Source: Earliella scabrosa
Taxonomy: Eukaryota > Basidiomycota > Agaricomycetes > Polyporales > Polyporaceae
Length of the DNA: 64,000 nt
NCBI GenBank assembly: GCA_022605405.1
Contig: JABYQQ010000026.1
Location: 434,001-498,000, forward strand
Reading direction: 5' to 3'
Shown: piece by piece, positions 54,501 to 62,758 of the stretch
How positions within the stretch are numbered: position 1 is the first letter of the stretch
Layout: each line of letters starts with the position of its first letter
Translations under genes and position numbers: made by a program
The notes under the pieces: model-generated
Databases searched by the model: none
What the model was told of the DNA's origin: nothing
The model's input: only the letters and a program-made list of their open reading frames with translations

Positions 54501-56248
54501 TAGTATAGGTTGTGTGATGCGGCGTAGTGGGCAGTAACCACCTCATTGCCGACAACCTTAACCGTCTTGCCAGATTCGACAAAGCCTTCCGGCCTTGAGT
54601 CAAAGATCCTCATGTAGTATCCCCCTTGATAGATGAACCCCTTCGCGCGCTCGATGACACCAGTGGAGTACAAACGGGTATTGCCTGCTGCTGGAACGTA
54701 GCAGACGTTCTGAAGTGTGAAGGAGACCCGTTTGCCTTCCACATAAGTGTATCCTTTGACCGTACCTTCACCGAGTCCTTGGACATGTCCGTCACTACCT
54801 GCCTGGGCGGTGCCAAACAGAACAGGTGTGTCATATGGACGGTACTCAGTGAAGTCCTCGAGGCAGCCAGTAACGTGTTGAGATGCTCCAGAATCCATGA
54901 GCCAGAGTGTGGTTCGCTCAAGGTCCATGTCTTTGGCGCTGTCCGCCTTATAAGCTGAAAAGGAGATCTCGTTGATGGTGCTAGTAGATACAGGTACAAA
55001 GGCAGCTAGAGTGTGCGCGTGATTATGTCCATTCTGATTCCCAGTTCCACCCGACTGGTTCCCGTTGCCGTTGCCGTTGTCCTTGCCCTTGCCCTTGTTC
55101 CGCTTCGGAGCTTTCTCCGGGAACTTCTTGTAGCAGTTCGACGAATCGTGGTTCGTCTTACCGCAATGCTCGCAAGGAGGCTTAGGCTTGGACTTGGGCT
55201 TCGAGATCTTGTTCGCCTGACCGATTGATGTACCACGGAGGGAGTCCTCGAGCTTGAGTTTCGGCTTAACCTTTTCAAGGGTCAAGTCCGTCTCAGCCGT
55301 GGTGTGAAGGATAGTGGAGATCGACGGGCGATAGGAATCTGGCATCTTGGAGAAGAGCCAGTAGACCTTGATATGTTCGGCGAGGGTGTTGGTGGAGCCT
55401 GTGGTCAGCTCATTCATCAGCCCGATGAAGGTCTGGACCTGGTCGACGATCGACTTGTTCTCGTTGAAACGAGGATAGTTGAGAAGCCGTTCGAAGCGGG
55501 AGAAACTGTACCCGTTGTCGGTCTTCTCGTAGGTCGTATTCAGGGCATCCCAGATCTCCTTCGAGGTGTTCTTCCCTTCATAGCACTTGGCTACCTCGGC
55601 AGTGGTTTTGTACATGAGGATACCACTTGCTCGGGAATCTCTCTTCTTCCAATCCTTGAGACCAGCCGCATCAGTGGCAGCTGGTTGACTCTCCGTGCCG
55701 CTGACGATATCCCATGCATCGATCATCATGAGATAGCCCTTCATCTGACGAGCCCATTCCTTGTAGCCTTCCTGCCCGTGGAGCTGAGGGAGACTCTTTT
55801 CCATTCCGGCTTCCGACATGGTGAAGGAATAGATGAAGTCGGTTGAGTCGGGCTGGTTGACGATGAGGTCGAGGGCTGGTAGAGGAGGGAGAGTCGGTGT
55901 AGGCGGAGAGATAACGATAGAAGGGAGAGGAGTTGGGACTGGAGGCTCCGCAGGATCTTCGAGGATATTTGCAACTTCGTGCTCAGACGAAGCAGGGGAT
56001 GAGGATGACGAGGATGTGTCCGGTGTTCGTGGTCGGCAGACCTGGTCAGGAGCGATAGGTATGTTACGACGAGGTACAGTGCAGTTGTCTGGTTGAACTA
56101 CTTCCGACTCCCGGTTAGGACACGGTTGTCGTTCGCAGTAGTACCACCTTCTATCTGACTCGTCCCAGAAGACGTCCCTTTGGTCAACGCGGTCGTGCCG
56201 ATGGTATGAGTGACTACAATCAAACGGTTCGTCGTCTGATGAAGCCAC
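51557..56248 (-). CDS. copia Gag-Pol polyprotein, 1,563 codons, intact
   Basis: The frame runs from ATG at 56248 to a stop at 51557. Residues about 140-330 form a copia-type Gag region (EKSLPQLHGQEGYKEWARQM). A CCHC knuckle (CEHCGKTNHDSSNC) starts near residue 359. The aspartic protease site is DSGA at 452. The pre-integrase region has RRWGHPG and CEGCAKGK. The integrase triad is D670 (HMDVAGP), D732 (RSDRGGEY) and E768 (NGRAERF), with the canonical 35-residue spacing. Reverse transcriptase has WVYDRKSDGRYKARLVARGF and the catalytic YVDD at 1243-1246. RNase H has SLSSTEAEY and, at the end, KHIEVHYHFVREY and ENLADALTK. A proline-rich linker lies between integrase and reverse transcriptase. No stop or frameshift is seen, so all activities look intact. 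Confidence 0.97.
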   Translation of the reverse strand: MASSDDEPFDCSHSYHRHDRVDQRDVFWDESDRRWYYCERQPCPNRESEVVQPDNCTVPRRNIPIAPDQVCRPRTPDTSSSSSSPASSEHEVANILEDPAEPPVPTPLPSIVISPPTPTLPPLPALDLIVNQPDSTDFIYSFTMSEAGMEKSLPQLHGQEGYKEWARQMKGYLMMIDAWDIVSGTESQPAATDAAGLKDWKKRDSRASGILMYKTTAEVAKCYEGKNTSKEIWDALNTTYEKTDNGYSFSRFERLLNYPRFNENKSIVDQVQTFIGLMNELTTGSTNTLAEHIKVYWLFSKMPDSYRPSISTILHTTAETDLTLEKVKPKLKLEDSLRGTSIGQANKISKPKSKPKPPCEHCGKTNHDSSNCYKKFPEKAPKRNKGKGKDNGNGNGNQSGGTGNQNGHNHAHTLAAFVPVSTSTINEISFSAYKADSAKDMDLERTTLWLMDSGASQHVTGCLEDFTEYRPYDTPVLFGTAQAGSDGHVQGLGEGTVKGYTYVEGKRVSFTLQNVCYVPAAGNTRLYSTGVIERAKGFIYQGGYYMRIFDSRPEGFVESGKTVKVVGNEVVTAHYAASHNLYYFLLENAERDLNAASHTTLDHDLAHRRWGHPGKEAVKRLPDAVNGVDGIDSSSSDKPCEGCAKGKMHRRPFPPSSKRASEPCELVHMDVAGPMSTSIGGYSYFCTFIDDYTGLACVYCLKRKSDQEAAFKEYKAWAETQTGRKIKKVRSDRGGEYLSDSFESLLREFGIEHDKTLPGSPQQNGRAERFNRTIEEKSLCMLHHAGLPHGFWKLALEAAVHIYNRQPMKRLKWQCPITLWSGKKPDVSYFRVFGCKAYVHVQKDKRHGKLDVKAVERTFVGYEPGSKGYRLWNPTARQVEVSRDVIFDEDVFPARADTGTRRATPDDSPFPTQPSEDSSNDDVDLPVPRDNDEPPPPAPPQDPAPAPPEAEPQPPQPQQPPPPPAQIPKPNHRRGRHPPAAGDAPPPRRSERQTKGVPSKARTEDNVYGDEPPAQIDARTDADGEQAEAQSILAFIHYSRYKSGIPEHHKDAMARPDREHWKAAERAEYESLMANKTWVLVPRPKDRSVVTCRWVYDRKSDGRYKARLVARGFTQVYGKDYHETFSPVARFESIRYLFAHAALEDWDVDAMDVKTAFLNGDLDEEVYMEQPEGWVAKGKEDHVCLLKKAIYGLKQASRQWNVKIHDSLVQQGFVRTYSDAGVYVYRRQRGDSDPDHVTIIVLYVDDLLLMGKSRVQIDKVKKALGKQYKMTDLGPVQRFLGLRIRRDRQAKTLDIDQEEYIEAILENHQMANCTPVRTPLPSGAVLEAAQTEASAKLLKRFQSLMGSLLYACLGTRPDIAFAISRLGKYSANPSEAHLHYLQYVLRYLRGTSHYRLRYDGASNAGLIAFSDSDWAEDRDDRHSQTGFIFKMAGGAISWASRRQPTISLSSTEAEYKAASDTSRQMMWLRTFGDELGDDMSASTPMCMDNHGAIFLSENPAIDRRTKHIEVHYHFVREYLASGSMDIYYIASKENLADALTKNVTFSVVDYFVQHSGLISSSAS

Positions 56249-56743
56249 TGTGTCGCTGCGACAGGTTCAAGATTGCGATGGTTTGGAAAGCCTCGTGCAA
56301 AGGCAACGTAGAGATGTACACCTATTGAGGTGAACCTTAAACACTAGCAAGTCGGATATGCTAATGCCAAGGGTAGAAGTTGCCAACTGTGCCCTGAAAG
56401 AGTCTGCTACGATGTATGTATGAAAATGGTATCGTAAGGAGGGTCCGAACGGTTGTCCTCCGGCTCCAAAGGTGATGACACCCCGGATACAACAGCTGGC
56501 GGGCGCAAGTGCGTGGCCTGGCTGAGGGATATCCAAAAGACCCGTGTGCCTCGAGAGCACAATAGGTTGTACAACGATACTACGAGCTATGTGACTACTA
56601 AAGAGCGCTCAGGGCTGCGTCACGAGCGCAGGAATGTCCCCCTGGCAGCAGTGTCGGCGGGCACAGTCAAGAGCTAAGGAGTTAGTGGAGGATGTGCACG
56701 AGGGTAGAAGTCGTCGGGTGCGCGCGATGTGACGACTAGCAAC

Positions 56744-56767
56744 GGTCAGAGCGCAGGGCTCATAACC
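56744..56767 (-). other. primer-binding site of half-tRNA-iMet type
   Basis: Immediately inside the upstream LTR the minus strand reads GGTTATGAGCCC, complementary to the anticodon stem-loop GGGCTCATAACC of an initiator methionine tRNA. About 24 bp, including GCGCTCTGACC, could pair with the tRNA 5' half. This matches the half-tRNA priming known for Drosophila copia, not priming by the tRNA 3' end. Confidence 0.8.
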
Positions 56768-57359
56768 TGATGGAGTGAGAACCTGTGAGGCGATGTCGCA
56801 AGCGACTAGTAAGTGAGCGGACAGACAAGTCCTCAGTCAGTGAGTGAAAGACTGTATTAGCATAATGCCAAGTACCTAGTAAGTGAGCGGACAGACAAGC
56901 TACACAGGTACTTGTAAGTAAGAGCATATGAACGCATAGGTAAGACGAGTACTTACTCCTCAGTCAGTGAGTGAAAGACTGAGGAGACGAGTCCCAGAGA
57001 GTCCTCCTTATATACCGTAAAGGAGCTGCATGAGTAAGCGATAGTAAGGAGGGCATGTGATGTGTCTGAGTCAGAGTGAGTCGAGGATGAGTAAGGAGCG
57101 ACGAAGGATGACTCAGACAGAACAAAGATAACGACAAATGGAGAACAAAGTATGGTCACAAGGACGATCTGAAACAGTCTAAGAAGAGTCCGGAGCGTAG
57201 AAGAACGCACTGGAATGGACTGGACAAAAGAGAAGCCTAGTAACCATATGTATCGTACAACGTATACCTAATATGGAAAGAAAGAAGCACAGCCTAAGAT
57301 CTATCGTAAGAAGCAGTGCCCATAGCGCCTAATGCGCGTCTATAGTCCATAGTTCAACA
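56768..57359 (-). repeat. LTR of the copia element (5' LTR relative to its coding strand), 592 bp
   Basis: The sequence is identical to 50954-51545 as read by eye. On the coding strand it starts TGTTGAAC and ends CTCCATCA. It carries the promoter (TATATAAGGA at 57005-57014) that should start the genomic RNA. Confidence 0.97.
57005..57014 (-). promoter_or_regulatory. TATA box of the copia 5' LTR
   Basis: The minus strand reads TATATAAGGA near the middle of the LTR, oriented towards the Gag-Pol frame. Transcription would be expected to begin roughly 30 bp further on, defining the R region. Confidence 0.65.
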
Positions 57360-57364
57360 GAGGA
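57360..57364. repeat. target-site duplication, right copy (GAGGA)
   Basis: The pentamer GAGGA follows the terminal CA of the LTR and is identical to 50949-50953 on the other side of the element. Confidence 0.95.
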
Positions 57365-57573
57365 ACCATGCGACAGGCCAGGTCCATGAAAAGGGTTAAT
57401 TGGGCGAACGTGAGGTGGGGGTGCGAAGATCGGTACGGCTCCAAGCGAGCAACAATGTCCCAGAGATAAGTCATGGGGGATCCGGGGGCACTTGCCACTA
57501 TGTGTATGAAGTGTAGCGGAGAACAGCAGATAGCAAGAATGAGGCGGAGGAGGGCAGGTGGCTGTGACGGCAT
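57365..57573 (-). pseudogene. N-terminal exon of the interrupted CxC5/CxC6 KDZ gene
   Basis: From the ATG at 57573 the minus strand reads MPSQPPALLRLILAICCSPL, then PGSPMTYLWDIVARLEPYRS and HPHLTFAQLTLFMDLACRM, ending at the copia insertion. This looks like the start of a CxC5-type protein whose body continues at 50928 after the element. Removing the element and one GAGGA copy brings the two parts within about 50 bp of each other. A short intron from within the CRM codons to an AG before GLPRLPTNV would join them in frame (LAC-LPRLPTN), so the insertion may lie in an intron. The junction is not certain. Confidence 0.55.
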
Positions 57574-58327
57574 GGTGTTCAGCGCTCAAAGTGGGCACGC
57601 GCACGTGTGACACCGTATTTGGTAGATCGGTGACAGGAACAGGGCAAGGGGGATCGCCTTAACCACCCTGATCTCCCTGTGGTTCGTCTACAAATATTAT
57701 GGGAAGGGCCTTCAGAGAAAAATCTGTACACCTCAAGGGCGTTGGTTGACACGGACTTGGGAAAATGCCTTAAGAGCTTTCCGGGTGCCTCTTAAGGGTC
57801 GCAAGAGTCCATGATCCTGTCAACGCACAAAGTTCAGATGATTCCGGAAGGCCCATTGTATGCTAAGAGCCTGAACGGGCCGCTTGTACGCTCTGATGGG
57901 GTGCCGATAGAGACTGAGTGGGTTGGATACTATGCGGTCATGTGGCGAATGGGAGATCTTAACTGGCACAAGTCCCACACGCGGGTCTTTTCAATGTGGA
58001 TGATATGCGCCGTAAGGGCCTGCAGAGGGGCAGTGGGTCACGGTAGCCCTGGATACCCGCAACATTGTCTTCACTGTATGTTTGTAGTCAGTGTGTAGGA
58101 CAACGGTCCGTTGGGCGGCTGAGGCCGGTGTCAATGGGGGCCTGCAATATTAGGTAATTGATGGGGACAGGCCTGGAACACTGTCACGTGACGTACCCCG
58201 CATGTGCGCGGTATAATGCCACATGGTGCTATTGTTCTCAATCCGTGAGATATCGACTGTGGGTGAGGCTCATGACAGTATAGTACCGCAGCATCCGTTC
58301 CTCCTTACCTACCCATGCTCTGCTACT

Positions 58328-61300
58328 ATGAACTCCATCTCCTTTACAGCCCACGTCTCCTCGTTATGGCGAGCCACTACAAGCGATCCTACAGCGATCA
58401 AGGATCAGAAAGCCTTCCTGAATGCACTAAAGGGAGAGCCCGATCAGCCGATCTCCGAGACGGTGGACAGAATACCCATCGCGAAACCTGTCAAAGGTAC
58501 GACTCAGATGCGATATGTGTTCTTATCCGTGGTGTCTGCGCAAGTGACTCATGGACGATCAGGGCTTATCCATCTCGCTTTGAATGACAAGGGAAATGGT
58601 CATCCGCAGAACGCTCCCACCCGAACGTTTGCGGTGTTAGGAGACCTTGGTGACCGGGACGGGTGGAGTGCAGCGGCCCCGTTTGTAGCAGGAGTTGCGG
58701 AGGGTGCTACGCACCCTTTCACGTCAGGTACGCACGAACCAGTACAGCGAAAGAAACGGCACGGGTCATACTGATTTTACTTTGTGCCCGTCGCGACAGG
58801 CAATCAATCTCTGCAGCACCAGAGGTTCTCTTCTCGCCACAACACAGACCCTTTGCTGGCCTCTGACAGGCGAAGGGGTATATTTGATGTATGCGCACTC
58901 AGCTTCGGTGATGCAGCGGTCGCACTCGACGGGACCTTCGAGCGGTCAAGTCACAAGACAACCAGAGTAAGTATGATGTCAACCCTCTGAGTTTCTTTAG
59001 CTGAATGTCCGTCAGGTCTTCCGTATCGAAGGCCAAACCGACTTCTTCACGACGCCCCGGCTTCGCTTTCATAGCCGCCTCGTCTTGGGTCTGGGCGGAA
59101 GCATCATTGAAAGTCCCAATGTCATCAAGCTGGTCGGGCTAACGGCACCCGCGGTGATGTATATGAGCGTCGACGATGACTATCGGCCAGCAACGGACAA
59201 TGCGGCGCAGCGTATGCTACAGTATAGCAAGGTCGTTCAGAGGAAGAGCCAGCATGACTTGCAGTATGATAGGGGTATGTGTTTCTGTATAGGTACATGT
59301 GGTATGGCGATTGACAAGTATGTTTTATTCAGCTTTGCGGCCGGTGGCAGCTCAGTTCAAGATCAAGTCCTACCGTATATTCACAAATGATCCCGAGCGC
59401 ATGTTTCGAGACATTCAAGACGACGATGACGGCCACCCCGCTAACGACGTGCGGCGTGTCGACATCACGAAGGCTTCCACGTCGTTTGAATGCTGGGACC
59501 CGGTGTATACGCCAGTGCTCCAGCCGTCCGTCCCCGACTCTTACAGCGAACTCCAGCCTCCATGGCTCACGCACGTCCCCTCAACCCTTCTGGGAGCTAT
59601 GAGTGACAAACCGGTGAGCGCAGTTCCCTCATTGCATATTCCGGAGAGATGTCCTGACCCGGGGACCAACAATACCTTGTTCAAGCTTGCGTATGGCCAT
59701 ATCAGGAGCTTTGTTCTTCCTGGTACACGATTCAGCAAAGCTTCCCTGAGAGCCGACGTCGCGGAGGCCATCTCATACGAGGACCTGAAGAGGCTCGAAC
59801 AAGGCCTGATTCCACTGTCAGTTCTCAGTCAAGACGGGATCAACAGCATTGAGCTCCGGCAGGAGCGCGTTCGCCGCTTGCGCCAATCGCGCGAAGTCAA
59901 ATGTGGGCGCACGCTCGCTGGCGACGTCGATCACGGACGGTACACGGAGTACCTCGCCGAGTTCGGGGATAACTCGACCTCGTGGATCCCCTCCTATGAT
60001 GTCGCGCAAGACCTCAAGGAGGAGTTCTGGACCGTGATGACCACGCGGGCGCAAGAGGTCACTGAGATTGTACGAACGGATTCCGCGAGAGGCAAGGTGA
60101 CGGTACGCCGGCCGGATGGATACGTCGACGTCGTGGGACGGGAGCAGCTCTACTGGCAAAGAGAGCGCGAACCGACGCGACTCACTGATGCTGAGCTCGA
60201 TGCCATCCTCTACCATGGACACTTCGGTCACCTCAATCCCTTCCGACTGATGCATTGCACGACCGAGATCAACACCGACTGGTGGAAGGTGAAGCTGCCA
60301 GGCCGAGGTGCGGTCTTCAAGAAGGATCCGGAAGCCGAGAGGGCGGGAATGTACACAAATGTACAGTTCAGTCCGCAGTCGATCTCTTTTGGTGAGAGGC
60401 ATTGCTACAAGTTTGTCGAGCAACAGATCCCGTGAGTCACTGCCGCTTATCTGGCTGTGCATGGTCGGATGTACCTACGTGCGACTCTCTAGCTTTCTCA
60501 TCGTTCACAACGGTTCTCTCATCGACGTCAAGGTCACTCACGGCGCTGATGGGAAGAAGCTACGAGACCGACAGGGTCGTGTCGCTCTCATCTGTGACCC
60601 AGAGGTATGTTTGTACTCGCATCACAATCGATATTGTCTCTGACATCGTTCGTAGGAGCGCCTCGAGAGTATGGTTAATCCAGCTGACAGCGGATTCAAT
60701 CCGAGCAGCTTTCAGATTCGTCGGTCTCTCTCTTCTTCCTAATCGGTATCCATGCTAAAGTCTCTCTCCGGATAGGTCCCTCAATCGTCACGCCTGCGCT
60801 GTTCACCCTCAAGAGCGACGTCGGGGCCGTTGAGGTGACCAGCTCAAGCACAACGCTCGCCCCAGACCCAACGGCCGACCAACGTATCTACGAGAAGGCC
60901 GACTTCTCAAATAAAAGGATGGGATTCGCCCCTCGTATATTCGGACAAGAATTCGTCGTTCCGTAAGTTAGTTCCGCCGTGCTCCTGGCAGTGCTGCCGC
61001 CTCCATCACATACTCAATGGAGATCGTAGCTTCCTCATCTTGTCGCGCGAGGAATATGTAGACATCAGAATCAGCCATGGCGCGGATCATCATGTGCATG
61101 ACGCCAGTGGGGAAGCGAGTGTGTCCTTTGCAAAGGTCTGTGTGTAGGTACATTATGATGGAGGCTCCTTGAACACTTAGCCTCGCCGCCCGCCCAGAAT
61201 ACGTACACCAGCCGTTTTGTTCGTGATGTTCAGTCGTATGGGAAATCCTTTGTTCACTCCCAGGTCAACAGTAAGTCCCCGATCACACTCTGACTATGGC

Positions 61301-61414
61301 GACCAGAGCGCTGACCATTTCCATGCGGTGTAGGTCGTCCGTCTGCCGGAGCACTGGTGTGATCCGGGCCTCTCAGATGCTGAACAACCGCACTACTGGT
61401 CAGCCAACTCATGA
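58328..61414 (+). CDS. large multi-exon protein of unknown function with an internal repeat
   Basis: The ATG at 58328 reads MNSISFTAHVSSLWRATTSD. After an intron (donor GTACGACT, about 58497) comes GLIHLALNDKGNGHPQNAPT and FAVLGDLGDRDGWSAAAPFV. The largest exon (about 59333-60432) contains IKSYRIFTNDPERMFRDIQD, WIPSYDVAQDLKEEFWTVMT, VRRPDGYVDVVGREQLYWQR and LDAILYHGHFGHLNPFRLM. Later exons include FLIVHNGSLIDVKVTHGAD (about 60495), IVTPALFTLKSDVGAVEVTS (60783), FLILSREEYVDIRISHGAD (61031), NTYTSRFVRDVQSYGKSF and a final VVRLPEHWCDPGLSDAEQPH ending at 61412-61414. The two HGAD modules are clearly related to each other. I do not recognise a catalytic motif or family. The gene is intact as far as I can splice it. 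Confidence 0.6.
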
Positions 61415-62758
61415 CGAGACCATGGCCGTCGCTGGAATTTTCAACGTTGATGTGCTTCAAGCTGGGGGGATGTGGTGGATGTGCGTACGAGGATATTTCT
61501 TACAGTGACTCCGAAGTCTCTCGGCTTGGAAGGTGGGACCGAACTGCTTATGTAAGATTTTACACGGTGGTTAAGAACATGGTGTGTGCAACACCATCTC
61601 TACAACTCCCATGCACGATCTCAGCTCTTCCGACGCTCTAGGAAGCCTTGCATTAATCTCTCATTTCGCCGCCCTCTGTTCATCACAACATTCAGAGCAT
61701 CTACGAGCGCGTGCTCGCAGCCGAACTTTCGGCGATGGGTCCTCATCACCCCGACGAACGCTGTACATCATTGTGGCTCGATCAATACTGACGCCTGTGC
61801 AGACTACACTGTTGACACTGCCCTGGCTGTGTTCCGAACCATCGTCGCTGCGGCATCGTGGATGCTTGCCTCTCGAAGGTGGTCTGTGGGACCGCTGGAT
61901 AATATTGATGTCATAGACGTGCAGACGAGAAGTCAGAATGATCCGAACCGATATACAGTCGCACAAGGACGCTAGACAGTGGACTTCAATTGTGATTACA
62001 ATCAAGAGTCTTTGTATGGCGTGGATGAGTAGTTGGAGGTTGTGGGGTCCAGGTGGGTTGTCGCCGGCGGTCGAGCTGGGCGTGTACTACGTGAGAGCGA
62101 TACACAGAGAGAGCGGGCGAGCAGCCAGTCGGTGGTAGTAGTTGACCACGACAATGCTAACGAACGGCGAACGACGGGTTACGGCGGCGAGGCGAGGCGA
62201 GAGATATACGAGAGGTGCATCACAACTTGGCAGTGCGACCAGCGCGTAAGTACTTGTACACACGGTAACCTAAGCCCCTCCGACCGTCCTCTCAGGTGGG
62301 GCTTCCACTTTACTTCACTATCGTACATCTGTGACATCGCGAACTGCGGAACTTGAACTTGACGTGAGGTCATTCTGGACTGGCATGGAACCACTGTCGC
62401 GATTGTCACCCTTCACCGACTCGAACTCGAGAGAATGACTCGGCGCACCTTCTTCTGAACAGAACCCCGTGCCCGCACTGCCTTCGACCTCAGCCGCGGG
62501 CGGGTATCCCGTTCGTCTGATGCAGGCTACAGTCCTCGAGCCTGAGCTATCTGCGGGTTGAGCCGCGGTCCGGGGGTGGAATATACGGCGGGAGACCGAT
62601 GGGTGGCATCAGGAAAAAACAAAATACACATAGCGCTCACCCAGGGGTCAGTAGCGGTGGTAGCGCACATAGTCCTCGCTTGCGACCGTATAGTATCATG
62701 TAGGGCGTCATAGCTGTCATAACATACAGGCGTGCCGCGTCGTGGATATGAAGTGTCA
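61415..62758. other. gene-poor region between an unknown gene and the Plavaka transposase
   Basis: No convincing gene. The open frames at 61584-61975 are out of register with each other and have no domain. The left terminus of the Plavaka element should lie in this interval, but I could not recognise its inverted repeat. Confidence 0.35.

Larger units (their letters stand above)
50954..57359 (-). mobile_element. complete Ty1/copia LTR retrotransposon, 6,406 bp, recent insertion
   Basis: Two identical 592-bp LTRs with TG...CA ends on the plus strand, a 5-bp GAGGA target duplication, a primer-binding site, a polypurine tract and one uninterrupted Gag-Pol frame of 1,563 codons are all present. 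The domain order protease, integrase, reverse transcriptase, RNase H places it in Ty1/copia (Pseudoviridae-type), not Ty3. It is inserted in a KDZ-type gene, in the same transcriptional direction. LTR identity and the intact frame indicate a very recent, possibly still active copy. Confidence 0.97.

Noticed and set aside
56744..56767. A tRNA gene fragment
   Set aside because: Only the 5'-half complement is present and it sits exactly beside the LTR, so it is a primer-binding site and not a tRNA gene.
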